Below, in pieces: positions 10,517-21,749 of a stretch of 64,000 nucleotides of DNA (the first letter of the stretch is position 1; the number at the start of each line of letters is the position of its first letter). Origin of the DNA: Hydractinia symbiolongicarpus (lineage: Eukaryota > Cnidaria > Hydrozoa > Anthoathecata > Hydractiniidae); the NCBI RefSeq assembly GCF_029227915.1, contig NC_079887.1:7812001-7876000 (forward strand), read 5' to 3'. The notes beneath the pieces are model-generated. The model saw only the letters and a list, made by a program, of their open reading frames with translations, was not told where the DNA came from and made no database searches. A program made the translations under genes and the position numbers.

Positions 10517-13476
10517 TTATTCACCTCTTGCGACAAAGGAGTCCGTGTCCATATAGCAGAGTTGTAGCTTGCTACTATATTTAGGTTGCATGTACATGAT
10601 CAGGTTTGACATATCCAGGATGGCCTGGCCGGTGTATATGGGCTTATTCATTTTCACCTCTGTTTTACCCATGTCTAGACCTAGTAAGTTTTTACTGAAC
10701 CTGCTACCACCCTTGAGATTTGGTTTCATCACAAGCTTCATATACTTGTCCTTGTTGGTAACCAGTTGGATGTTGCGATGATTTCTGATATTTTCCATGG
10801 TCTTCCCAAACACCGAAAGGTTCATCAATTTGTAAAAGTCCTTCTCGAAATCATTTCCGGCAGCCGTTCTCAACCTTGTGTTGTGATCAATGTACCCCGC
10901 CAGCCAGGGCTTTTGGTTGAACCTAATAACCCTATGCACCTTCTTGAGCTCAAGCCCATGTTTTATAGCCTCATAAAGAGCTCTAATATGTAGCACATAT
11001 TTACACTTGTTGTTCAAATTCGGTATCAATTTCTCAACCTTGTGGACCTTCCTTCGCTCGGGCAGGAACGGTAGCTCATTATGTTTCTCATGTAGTTCCT
11101 CGGGGTAATCGATATCTACCTCCAAAATATAGCCATGTTTGTTATCCTCAAAGAGCTTCCTGATGAACCGCCTTTCAGTGAATGCCTTGACGTCCGCACT
11201 CATTTGAAGCCGTCTCTGGGCAAGTCTTGACGCATCACCCATCCATATAGGTTGTTTGCGTCGAGGTACTGGAGGTAGGAGGATTCAACCTCCGGACCGT
11301 ACTGCTCTCCCATATACTTATTATTAGCCTTGGCATATCGGTGTACAGCTTGAGTAATAAATTTTAGTGCTACTTTCCAAGCTAATCCAGGGGCGGAGTA
11401 GAAATGGGCGGGATCAAGACTATAGTTATCCAAGCATAGGCTTCTAAATGTCTCGAAGACGTCAGCCAATAGCAGGACGTCTGTTGTCAGGTACACATCC
11501 TGATAGTCTCCCATGGTAACATCATCACCCTCCGGTGTTATACAATTGGTAATCTTCATCATTGATCCCATTCATGTTTATCTTGCTGTAAAAGGCCTCC
11601 TACGGAGGTAACTCTGTCTCATCAAATCGATTCCATACATCCATATATTCATAGGGATACACACCCTTTCTGCGCATAAGCTTAAACGTGTCATCCTCAT
11701 TAAAAAACCATCGGAGACTGTTGATCGCCAAGGTTGTTTGCCAACTTATCCAGGCTTGATGCCATAAATCGGCAGCTATCGATGAACCTAATCTCCATGG
11801 TCTTGTACTTCTCACCGTCACCGTATCCCATACCTCCAAGGGCTACCTTGATTTTGACATTGAAAGAGGAGTACTTCCCTGTATTCTCTGCGATGCACCC
11901 AATGTCCTGGGTGTCGTACTTCTCACCCAATTCATACCCCGATAAGTTATGGAATATCACTGGTATGTGGCTTTGTGTCTTATACTTCACATTGCAACCG
12001 GTATGCGCCACACCCTTATATAGCCCGGTGTAGTGACAATGGTCCCTGAACTTACAATTATTCCTGCCCTAATCAAACGGCTTTAGCAGATATGGCATTT
12101 TGATGCCTCGTCATGTTCCCTTTTTAGGACCTCTGTTAGGGGCAGTATTTCCTGCTGCGAGTAGGTATTATATAACCTCTTTAACTCATCTTCTAGGTAG
12201 TTGACAAAGCGAGTTACACAGTCCTCATCACTATAGACTTTTAAGACCTCATTGGCAAAGGTGCTATAGGTGCACCATCCGGATGGTACATGCTTGCTTA
12301 GCTTCTTGGTCCTTTCGCCTCTTGTATCCCCTACCAGAACAAGTAGAATCTCGAACTCTGCATATATGGTATTTCAAATGGTACATTGATTTGCTGTTGG
12401 CCATCCCTATAGTATAGCCATTTTTCGGCCTCTGTTGGCATTGTGATCTTGATTGTCTCGTGGTCCTTGATGTAGCCATGGTGCTTATCTCTCGATTCAA
12501 TTGTGGGGAAGGCCTGCAAATAATTCAGGCAAAAATGCATTTTTGCAGTATTTTTAGAGGTCTCAATACCCAGGAGTCGTGAGAGACTTTTGGTGGCTGT
12601 ATAGTGGTTCTTCTTTCCATCAGTGATGTACAGTAGATTCACCTGCTTGCCACGCCCGTTATGCGTTGACCTACGTAAAATGTTGATCCTCTTTTCATCT
12701 ATATAGAGGACGTTCACTGCAATCTCCTTGTTATTATCCTCGAACTTTGATATATCCTTGATACTTGTAGGGAACTCTATACCCTCCCAATTATAGTGGC
12801 CTACATAAGATCTCAGCTTGCTGATTCTTTGTGGATCTCTTTTAATCTCCTCATAATGTAAGCCGGCGATGATGCCCCATTTAAAACACTCCTCATCATT
12901 ATTTTTAGGGTTAATAATGGCCTTCTTAGAGGCTATCCGTTTGGGTAGTTGGATATATAATGAGCCTCTTGTCAGGCGTAGTTTGTGAAAGTCTACATCA
13001 AGGTATAGTATTTGGGAGATTGTGAAGCCACTTTAGGGTAACGCTGGATTTTCTACATGTGTTTTAACTTGGGCAAACATCCTATCCAGGCCATTGCTAT
13101 GAAAGACTTTTTTAACCTTAATGCACTCCTCATCATTGGTCTCCTCCAGGTTCTTCTTCTTCTTCTTCCACATGATCCATAGTGACAGCTGTACCTTCAC
13201 TGATCCCATATCCCATACCTGTCCCGAACGATTTTTCCACATCTCTTGGGTCTCAAAAATATCCATGGCCTCTGGCGTTGGTAGTATGGTTACAGGTCTT
13301 ACGGGCTTTCGTTGTCCGGACCTTCTGGGTGTCCTCTGCGGTACGTCCTCCAATAAGGCCACCAATGCAGCCATACGTAGTCTATAATACCCTTTTAATT
13401 CACAGGTTTTTGCAATATCGCGTAATTGTTTGACAGTTTGTGTATTCATTTCTCTTTTTTGTTTATATTTTTGCAT
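10517..13476 (-). pseudogene. POLB: Protein-primed DNA polymerase B, Polinton element 1 (decayed)
   Basis: Fragments in several frames cover most of a Polinton polymerase. The N-terminus (13476 to about 13340) is a SAP-type segment starting MNTQTVKQLRDIAK, apparently fused to the polymerase. Then come the conserved MGSVKVQLSLWIMW stretch, the exonuclease region (HNLSGYELGEKYDTQDIG near 11930) with an internal loss of the Exo II tail, TDVLLLADVFE (11470), palm motif A YLDANNLYGW (near 11245), the FEKDFYKLMNLSVFGKTME block (near 10820) and motif C CYMDTDSF (near 10545). The C-terminus is missing after motif C. Many frameshifts and stops make it inactive. The family replicates linear element DNA by protein priming. 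Confidence 0.85.
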
Positions 13477-13524
13477 TTTTAGAGGATTTCATTCTGCTCA
13501 AAACTAACGCAGTTATCTCCCTCA

Positions 13525-13597
13525 GGGAATTTCCCCTGTCTTTACTGCGCATGCGTTGATTTTTTTGATGAATATTAGTATCATTAGGGAAATTCCC
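13525..13597. promoter_or_regulatory. Two GGGAAATTCCC palindromes at right end of Polinton 1
   Basis: GGGAATTTCCC at 13525-13535 and GGGAAATTCCC at 13587-13597, upstream of the polymerase remnant. The same perfect 11-bp palindrome occurs in both terminal repeats of element 2. It fits the NF-kB consensus GGGRNWYYCC. Function inferred only. Confidence 0.5.
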
Positions 13598-14200
13598 TCA
13601 TGTGCGTAGAATATTATAGGAAATTGCGCTAGAATAATTTTGGGTCTTCTATTCTACATTGATGACGTCACAGCAGTGAATAATAGGTCTTGGATGGATG
13701 CAATGATTAATATGGACTAGGTCTTGGATGGTACCGGATTAATAGGGACTTGTTGTGACCTGCTGTGACGTCACTGTTGTACGCGCACGCAACTGCGATA
13801 GAAATAGTATAGATGGAATAGTATCCAATTGTATTATTTTTCCTCATTTTTAGAAATTTATTTTCTTTGATCAGCCTTTATCAAAACATCCACCGTCGGC
13901 ATTTTCAAATTGAGCGAGAGAGTAAGAATAGCGTCTAAATTCTGAAACATTCAGAAGTTCAATGTTACATAGAAGAATTTGTATATATCATAAAATGTCC
14001 AAAATTTTCTAGATTAATTTCAAAGACATCAAGTTAAAGCTTTTATTTTCTTAGAGAATACTATATGTAAAATATTTTATTTTTTTTATTTATATATACC
14101 CATTCTTTTTTTCTAAGATCATGAATATGGAAGAAAGCTCTTTCAATGTTTTTAATATTTGAAATGCAGCCTATAAATATTCTTGAGATGCTCTTAATTT
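13598..14200. other. Intergenic with short inverted and direct repeats
   Basis: Between 13659 and 13775 there is GACGTCACAGCAG and, facing it, CTGCTGTGACGTC, with two direct copies of TAGGTCTTGGATGG between them (13686 and 13719). It may be a small MITE, or the outer end of the Polinton. No gene seen. Confidence 0.4.
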
Positions 14201-14305
14201 ACCGTAAATGACGAAAATGCATTAGAGGGGACGCTTAATTGGCAGGGCAGTTAATGAAGTAGTAGTGCTTATTCAGTAGGGGGTGATTATTCTGTAATTT
14301 ACGGT
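14201..14305. repeat. Short MITE-like element with ACCGTAAAT ends
   Basis: ACCGTAAAT on the left and ATTTACGGT on the right enclose about 105 bp with GGGACGCTTAATT-type wording. Repeats of this wording are common in cnidarian intergenic DNA as I know it. There is no coding potential. Confidence 0.45.
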
Positions 14306-15361
14306 GTTACCTTAATTTGATGATAATTGCTACAAAGTGTAGCACTTAGAATTTACTTTTATCTATATTGTAATACTCGTTTACGACTGTCTGTCTGTCT
14401 GTCACGTGCTTCTTTTTCTAGAATTAGTTACGCGTGAAATTTTATGTTATGGTCGACGTTGTTTTTTAAGTTTGGTTTATACAAAAAAACTGTCTACCTA
14501 AGATATTTATTTTATTTATTATGAGATTACGGTTTTATTTTTATATTTTATTGAAAAAGAAAGAAAGTTGCTTCTCTAAATATAAATGGCGTTGCCTTTT
14601 ATTTAATCCAGTCCGAAGTTTAAACTTATTCAACAGTAAAAATTGTTACAAAATTAGTTGTCAGTACCGTGGAAGAATTCAGTGACCAAAATTTTCAGCT
14701 ATTAAAATTACTTTTTTTTTTCGTCACACGATTAGTACCAAGCCAAATGTAACCAAAGCTAACTTCTAAAGTCAACAGCAGAACTTAATACCCGCGAATA
14801 TCTTTTGCAAATTCTGCGTAAATTTTGCAAATTCCGCGCAATGTCATTTTTTCAGGACCCGCGAAATTAAAAATGTTCTTGGTGACGGCGTCGTTAGCTG
14901 ATGCGTATTCTACTGCTTGTTCGCAATGTACACTGGCGGTTCGCTGGTGGTTCCGCAAAAAACTGGTATTTCGCTGCTGGTTCCGCTTAAGTCTCATGGT
15001 TCACTGTTTCAGTATGTACGACCAAATATTTCTCTTCGCTTCAAAAACTTTTTATTCGCGGCTCAGTGAACTAGCTCGACTCGTAGCTTAACCCTGGAGC
15101 TCGGTTTAGTTAAACAAAATCCGCCTCGTTAAAAACATAACTGGAAACGAAAATTTGAAGAAGTATCTAGCATAGCTCATCAAATAATACTGAAATAACA
15201 GTCTATAACAATATTTGTGATGAAATTTGTAATTCAGTCTTCATTCTTTCCCAACTTCACGAACATCAAGATACGCACACAGCTGGCGTGTAGCGATAGG
15301 TCGCGCGGTCAGGTCGGACTTTAAAAGTCGTGACGTTCGGTAATCGGTTAAAAAAATCGGT
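14306..15361. other. Intergenic, no gene seen
   Basis: Contains a short (CTGT)n run near 14388 and a dispersed GCGAA/GCAAATT-rich patch at about 14790-14870. No supported coding region. Confidence 0.5.
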
Positions 15362-15888
15362 CGAAGAAGAAGAAGAAGAAGAAGAAGAAGAAGAAGAAGA
15401 AAAAGAAGAAAAAGAAGAAGAAGAAGAAGAAGAAGAAGAAGAAGAAGAAGAAGAAGAAGAAGAAGAAGAAGAAGAAGAAGAAGAAGAAGAAGAAGAAGAA
15501 GAAGAAGAAGAAGAAGAAGAAGAAGAAGAAGAAGAAGAAGAAGAAGAAGAAGAAGAAGAAGAAGAAGAAGAAGAAGAAGAAGAAGAAGAAGAAGAAGAAG
15601 AAGAAGAAGAAGAAGAAGAAGAAGAAGAAGAAGAAGAAGAAGAAGAAGAAGAAGAAGAAGAAGAAGAAGAAGAAGAAGAAGAAGAAGAAGAAGAAGAAGA
15701 AGAAGAAGAAGAAGAAGAAGAAGAAGAAGAAGAAGAAGAAGAAGAAGAAGAAGAAGAAGAAGAAGAAGAAGAAGAAGAAGAAGAAGAAGAAGAAGAAGAA
15801 GAAGAAGAAGAAGAAGAAGAAGAAGAAGAAGAAGAAGAAGAAGAAGAAGAAGAAGAAGAAGAAGAAGAAGAAGAAGAAGAAGAAGAAA
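15362..15888 (+). repeat. (GAA)n microsatellite, about 175 triplets
   Basis: Almost pure GAA repeat with two AAA interruptions near the left end. It ends about 480 bp before the start codon of the divergent channel gene. An apparent polyglutamate reading frame across it is an artefact of the repeat. Confidence 0.98.
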
Positions 15889-16364
15889 AGACCGCCCGCT
15901 TTAGTAAGATCTCGGACTTAATCTGAAATCTTAATAAAGGTAAGCAAACCTTTGCTGGAAATTTAAAATTGCCTCTAAACTAACCTCGTTTTCATGTGGG
16001 TATGTCTATTCCAACTGTGTATTTTGCGGAATGGAAATGGATATTGAAATATCTATAAATCACTTAAAAATCCTCGTCGTCATCGCATACAAAAATACAT
16101 AAGCATAATTCACAGACTATAATACATTATTTATATGAAAATATAAAAACTAAAATACATTTTTGAATAAGGCCTAGCAACAAACGGTTACAAAAAATAT
16201 ATTTTTCTTCATCATAATGATCAATGTAAATATGCAATTCAGAAAGAATTATCCACGCAGTGTTTAATATTAATAATTCTTTCGCGCAAAAAAAAACACA
16301 AAAAACGTAGCAGGTCACATTCAATTCATCAGTCATCAAGTGAAGGCGTTCAAGTGAAAAAAGT
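15889..16364. other. Upstream region of channel copy 2
   Basis: 476 bp between the GAA tract and the start codon at 16365. It presumably contains the promoter and 5' leader; no clear TATA box or other element can be assigned. Confidence 0.4.
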
Positions 16365-17738
16365 ATGAGTAATAGAAAGTTTTTAAATGTGCATTTTTGT
16401 TCTCTGGTCACAGTAGCGTTATTACTATATGTTTTCTTCAGCAAGGCAGATGATACAATTTTATTACGAGTTGCTTACTTGGAACAAAAGCCTTTTATTT
16501 TTACAGTGAACAACAACACAAAAGGTGTATTGGCTGACATAATGACGAATGGTCAACAGCACTGCCAAACTGAATCATCAAGAGTTGAAATTAGTTTTGT
16601 AAAAACGGCCTCATCACGAAAAGAATACAACCAAATTTTACTACAGAATATTTCTACGCATTTCAAAGATAACATTACCACATTATGGAGTCCAGTTTTG
16701 TTTTCAAGTGAAGCTAGTCAAGACCTGATGAAAATGCAACCTGACCACTTGCTCTATCAAATTATGATATCAAAACACATGGTAGTTGTTGTGCGAAGGT
16801 ACAGAATAGAACTACTCTTTAAAACATGGCAAGGACTTCTGAATAGCAGTCAGGTTGCCATCGTGACCATTCTAACTGCTATTTGCGTTGGCATTCTTAT
16901 TTGGTTTGTCGAACGGAAAAGAAATCTTGAGATATCAGAGTCATTTTTCAAAGGAGCACCAACTGGAATTTGGTGTAGCTTAGTCACAATGACTACAGTT
17001 GGATATGGAGATGTTGTTCCGAAACACTTCATAAGTCGTATTCTTATCAGTGCTTGGATTCTTCTCGCTTTGTCTATGGCTGCGATACTTACAGCAACAG
17101 TTTCTGAGAACGTCTCAGGTGTATCAGGAATAGACATAAAAAATCAAATGGTGGCAGTCTTGAGCAACTCAACAGAAGCACATGTGGCGAAAAAAGTGTA
17201 TAACTCCAAACTGATTCTCAAGGAATCTTATGAAGAAGTAATCGAGTTGGTGCGTACTGATTCAGTTTATGCAGCATTGTTAAATGCAGATGTGGCAGCT
17301 GCAATGCAAAGTGATATCATCAATGATAAAAATGAAAATCCACTTCGAATTGTCAAACAAATAAAATATGATCAAGTTATCTACTCTGCTGTACAAAAAG
17401 ATTTAAATGGAGACAGTAGAGCTGGTGGGGTGATCAGGTGCATGAATTATGAAAACTACGACGATGTAATTGAGAAAGCTGCTTCTGATAATCAACGTTA
17501 CTGCAAAATTGATGTCTTATACAATGCTAACGTCAGTGATATGTTTAAAGAGAATAAATTCACTTGGAGTTTATGCATTATTATTGGAGTGTTGATTGTC
17601 GTTGGTATAATGTTGGAAATTCAACTCAGATTAATTAAGGGGAAAATTTCTTCGAAAGAGAATAAGAAGACTGGGACAGCGTCAATTATAAGAGAAGAAC
17701 TTCATAGAGTTAAAATGGAGATTCTAAATGAAATCTAA
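16365..17738 (+). CDS. GluR0-like K+-type ligand-gated channel, copy 2 (divergent)
   Basis: Intact intronless ORF of 457 residues with the same layout as the other three copies: signal peptide/anchor (about 9-26), S1 (about 30-160, with LEQKPFIFTVNNNTKG), M1 (about 165-183) ending WFVERK, pore loop MTTVGYGDVVPK (filter at 210-216), M2 (about 225-247) with LTATVSENVSG, S2 (about 255-395), M3 (about 402-422) and a tail ending EELHRVKMEIL. It is far from the other three outside the pore: M2 is different, and the WGP...YTFHR block of S1 is replaced by WSPVLFSS...YQIMISKH, so it probably binds a different ligand or plays a different subunit role. K+ conduction is inferred from TVGYGD. Confidence 0.88.
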   Translation: MSNRKFLNVHFCSLVTVALLLYVFFSKADDTILLRVAYLEQKPFIFTVNNNTKGVLADIMTNGQQHCQTESSRVEISFVKTASSRKEYNQILLQNISTHFKDNITTLWSPVLFSSEASQDLMKMQPDHLLYQIMISKHMVVVVRRYRIELLFKTWQGLLNSSQVAIVTILTAICVGILIWFVERKRNLEISESFFKGAPTGIWCSLVTMTTVGYGDVVPKHFISRILISAWILLALSMAAILTATVSENVSGVSGIDIKNQMVAVLSNSTEAHVAKKVYNSKLILKESYEEVIELVRTDSVYAALLNADVAAAMQSDIINDKNENPLRIVKQIKYDQVIYSAVQKDLNGDSRAGGVIRCMNYENYDDVIEKAASDNQRYCKIDVLYNANVSDMFKENKFTWSLCIIIGVLIVVGIMLEIQLRLIKGKISSKENKKTGTASIIREELHRVKMEILNEI

Positions 17739-17897
17739 TGTACTGTTGTGCCGTATTTGTTTCAACATTTTAGACTAATAGTTAAGATTTTTCTAAAATC
17801 GTAAATAATCACATGTTTTACTTTGTATCTGTTTGCTTACACACTCGTTGAAGCAGATGTAAATTTTTGGTATTATATAAGCATTTATATTATATAA

Positions 17898-18710
<813 letters not shown>

Positions 18711-18712
18711 TA

Positions 18713-19127
18713 TTTGTCAACTGCGCTATGAAATATTTCTGTATAACAAAATAAAGATGACTTACTATGAACATCTGAGCATAAGCCCCCACCCCCTCCC
18801 CGTAAAATATGAATATTATTAATTTGGTTGGTTACATGGTCTATGTATAATTTCCTCCGTGAATAGTGAAATCTAAAACTCTGCCAAAAATTGTTGAAAA
18901 TTGATTTGATTTGAGCCAATAATGTTCTGTACAATTGGAAGTTCAAATAGTTGGGAGTAATTGAGTAATTATATCTTGATTTTTTTGTTGAAGGACTACT
19001 TGTGTATAACCGTTCATCAGCACAAAGCTTTTACTTGAATGTTTAGGAAACACCTAGTTATGCAGAAAATAGTCTTCTACTCCATTTTAACATAATTATT
19101 ATTCTGTTTGTAGAAAAAAAAGACATC
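18713..19127. other. Upstream region of channel copy 3
   Basis: AT-rich leader of the gene starting at 19128. Nothing specific recognised. Confidence 0.4.
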
Positions 19128-20528
19128 ATGGAAATTAAATTAACTCTGTTCTTGTTGTACTGGATGGAAAGAATGCTCTTCTGCCAATGCCAGGATGGCA
19201 TTTATCATATGGTTTATCAAGAGCTGAAGCCTTTTATATTTACTAATGATAAAAACGAAACTGATGGTATATTTGCAAAAATATTCACTGGAATTAAGCA
19301 CTACTGTTTTAAGTATAATGAAACAAAAAACAACATTACCGAATTTGTTCAATACCGACACCGAAGTAATAGTGAAGAGGAATTGATGAAATTATTTATA
19401 AACTTAAATGTATCATATGGCACAGATAAATTGTTTAATGTTGCAAAGCATAACGCAATGTGGGGACCTTTAACAACTTTTAAAATAAATAACACTGCTC
19501 TTGAAAGTCGAGGATTGTATCGATACACTTTCCACAGATCAACAGCAATAGCAGTTATTGTTACGCGGGACAAAATATCATTGTACAACAAGTTTATCAG
19601 AGGTTTTTTAAGTTGTAAACATATATTTACTTTGGCTGCATTATTGATTGTAGTCAATGGTATTCTAATCTGGATACTTGAAAGAAAAGATAACGACAAC
19701 TTCAATGAATCTTTTTTAACAGGAGCAATGACTGGCATATGGTGGAGCTTCATAACACTTACAACTGTTGGTTATGGAGATGTAGTACCCAAGTCCCCAC
19801 TAGGAAGAATGTTGGCTTGTGTTGTAATGCACACTGGATTGGTAATTATATGTGTTATAACAGGCACAGTAACAGCTGTGGTTAGTGGCACAAGTGATCT
19901 AGGGATATATGAAAGACGTGTTGCAGTAGTGAAAGGTTCCTACGAAGAACGAATTGCTGAAGAGGATTACAAAGCAGAAACTGTCAGGGTGGGAAGCTAT
20001 GAAGAAGTGGTAAAAAAAGTTCGCAATGGAGAGGTTTTTGCAGGTCTTATGAACGAAGATGTTGCATTTGCATATCAAGACAACATCATTGCAGATGATG
20101 CATCGGCCCCACTAAAATTTGCATACACCGTTCCGGCAATTATTGACTTATCTATCCTTGTATCTAATCCTACAGATCATACGAAACTTTACTGGCAATG
20201 CTTCAAGACTCTGGAAAGAGAGATTATACACACCTCTATCAGAGAATTCCAAACTAAACTGAAGATTGAGACTTTGTATTATAATCATATCAAGGATTTA
20301 CTAAACGAAATATTCTTTCTTGTTTTACTCGGTCTTGCATTTGGTCTCACATTGATAGGAGTATTACTAGAAGTATTCCGAAAAGTAAGATCAAAGACTG
20401 AAATTAAAAATTGTGACGAAGAAAGCAGTATTAGACGGGTAATAAAAGAAGATATAACAGAACTGAAATCAGCCATACGCGTCAAGTTAGCTTCACTGAA
20501 AATGCACCAAGTAGATCGTTACCGGTAA
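19128..20528 (+). CDS. GluR0-like K+-type ligand-gated channel, copy 3
   Basis: Intact intronless ORF of 466 residues. Signal peptide (1-20); S1 (about 24-162) with ELKPFIFTNDKNETDG and the family block NAMWGP then YTFHRSTAIAVIVTRD; M1 (about 166-185) ending WILERKD; pore loop LTTVGYGDVVPKS (filter at 212-218); M2 (about 228-251) with ITGTVTAVVSG; S2 (about 258-392) with VAVVKGSYEERIAEEDY and FAGLMNEDVAFAYQDN; M3 (about 404-424); and the longest tail of the four (about 40 residues, basic, helical). The S2 wording is that of periplasmic-binding-protein lobes. It lies 640 bp left of the Polinton. The closest paralog is the copy at 36578; these two are nearly identical across the pore. Confidence 0.92.
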   Translation: MEIKLTLFLLYWMERMLFCQCQDGIYHMVYQELKPFIFTNDKNETDGIFAKIFTGIKHYCFKYNETKNNITEFVQYRHRSNSEEELMKLFINLNVSYGTDKLFNVAKHNAMWGPLTTFKINNTALESRGLYRYTFHRSTAIAVIVTRDKISLYNKFIRGFLSCKHIFTLAALLIVVNGILIWILERKDNDNFNESFLTGAMTGIWWSFITLTTVGYGDVVPKSPLGRMLACVVMHTGLVIICVITGTVTAVVSGTSDLGIYERRVAVVKGSYEERIAEEDYKAETVRVGSYEEVVKKVRNGEVFAGLMNEDVAFAYQDNIIADDASAPLKFAYTVPAIIDLSILVSNPTDHTKLYWQCFKTLEREIIHTSIREFQTKLKIETLYYNHIKDLLNEIFFLVLLGLAFGLTLIGVLLEVFRKVRSKTEIKNCDEESSIRRVIKEDITELKSAIRVKLASLKMHQVDRYR

Positions 20529-21169
20529 AATATATGATTAATGAAAATACGTTCTTTGTAAGGAAAAAACTAACTCAAAACTTAAAAAAAAAATCTGGCA
20601 GATTGGGTAGCGTTGTGAGAGGAAATGTTTTATGAACCAGAAAGCTGCAAAAGTGAAAATAAAGGTTTACTGGAGAAAAATTCTCCATTTTGTTGTTACT
20701 AATTGATACTCATATTAAAAATTCACTGTAGTAACAACGACAACATGATGGTACTGTGAAGCAAAACTCATGTCCGATTACTCCAGTTAACATTGCACGC
20801 GTTGTAGAAAGCAGAAAGCTTCGATTTTGTTTATTATTAAACTCTCATTTGTAATAATTTTTGAGTTCAAAATTTTATCTCTAAATTATATATACTGTCA
20901 CCTTTCGACTATGGGCTAGACAGACAGCCACCAACCTGCGGTATGGTAATGGATCAATATTTGAGGCAGAATAAATCTTTGTAAGCAGCTCAGTTTGTTT
21001 ATAAGCTGTCAAGATATTTGTTCCCAGCATGTTAAGCGCAATACATCACGTCGTAAATCTTATTTGACTATCTACTTGTGTTTCTTCGAAATAAGATATG
21101 TCACAAGCCTATAAAATTTTGATTTTGTGTCAAATTTTCAACCCATACTTTAAGGAATTAGGTAAGCGT
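20529..21169. other. Channel copy 3 3' region up to the Polinton
   Basis: AT-rich, no gene. The last five bases (21165-21169, AGCGT) are the left target-site duplication of the Polinton. Confidence 0.6.
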
Positions 21170-21470
21170 AGAGATAGAGAAATGTTCGTTCTGGCACACT
21201 CGACGTCGACCAAAGGGAAATTCCCTCAAATGCCAATAACCAACACAAAATAATATGAAATGATATCATCTGCCAACAACCAACACATAATAATATTAAA
21301 TGATATATAAACGCAAGTCAACAACACAAAAAAATATTAAATGATATATAATAGTATATATTCATATTATACAGAATATGAGTAAAGAGAAATTCCCTAA
21401 AATGCTAGTAACCAACATAAAATAATATTAAATGATATCATATGCCAATAACCAACACAAAATAATATTA
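21170..21470 (+). repeat. Polinton 2 left terminal inverted repeat
   Basis: Matches the reverse complement of 35418-35718 with few differences. Inside are four to five copies of a ~40-bp unit with CCAATAACCAACACAAAATA and ATTAAATGATAT. It includes the palindrome GGGAAATTCCC at 21215-21225; further copies at 21388 and 21517 have become GAGAAATTCCC. Confidence 0.9.
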
Positions 21471-21559
21471 AATGATATATAATAGTATATACCTATATTA
21501 TACAGAATATAAGTAAGAGAAATTCCCTAATTGCCAGTTACCAGAGTTCTATCAAATAA

Positions 21560-21721
21560 ATGACTGAGTATTGCGACGAATGCGGGATCGCTTTTGATAA
21601 ATATGATAGATGCGAGAAGTGTGGAAGAAGGCTAAGCATAAAAGGGAGGATGCTTTGCTGGCAACACTATATCATGTGGATCACCTATAACGGTGGATAT
21701 TGTGTTTGTGAAAATTCCTAG
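21560..21721 (+). CDS. Zinc-ribbon mini-protein (53 aa)
   Basis: Intact short ORF with its start fused to the motif AAATAAATG. Cysteines at C5/C8 (CDEC), C18/C21 (CEKC), C33 (MLCW) and C48/C50 (GYCVC) suggest one or two zinc sites. It is the first gene inside the left terminal repeat. A frameshifted homolog occupies the same place in element 1 (9824-9984), so it is a conserved Polinton gene rather than chance. Function unknown; a nucleic-acid-binding or regulatory role is a guess. Confidence 0.7.
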   Translation: MTEYCDECGIAFDKYDRCEKCGRRLSIKGRMLCWQHYIMWITYNGGYCVCENS

Positions 21722-21749
21722 TTGGAGTCCAATTTCCATAAATAAAGGG

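Larger units (their letters stand above)
9140..13600. mobile_element. Polinton element 1, internally deleted and decayed
   Basis: A Polinton/Maverick remnant. On the left are plus-strand remnants of small left-end genes (SAP/repeat protein, a small Cys/His ORF, a zinc ribbon, an unknown ORF). On the right are minus-strand remnants of the N-terminus of a membrane protein and of DNA polymerase B. The integrase, capsid, ATPase and other middle genes present in element 2 are absent, so an internal deletion joins 10237 to about 10265. A ~90-bp coding stretch (SAP start) occurs inverted near both ends (9173-9260 and 13337-13440). I could not find the exact termini or a target duplication; the limits are approximate. 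Confidence 0.8.

Noticed and set aside
15330-15926. Long polyglutamate open frame
   Set aside because: It is the GAA microsatellite read in one frame; no codon variation and no other coding signal.
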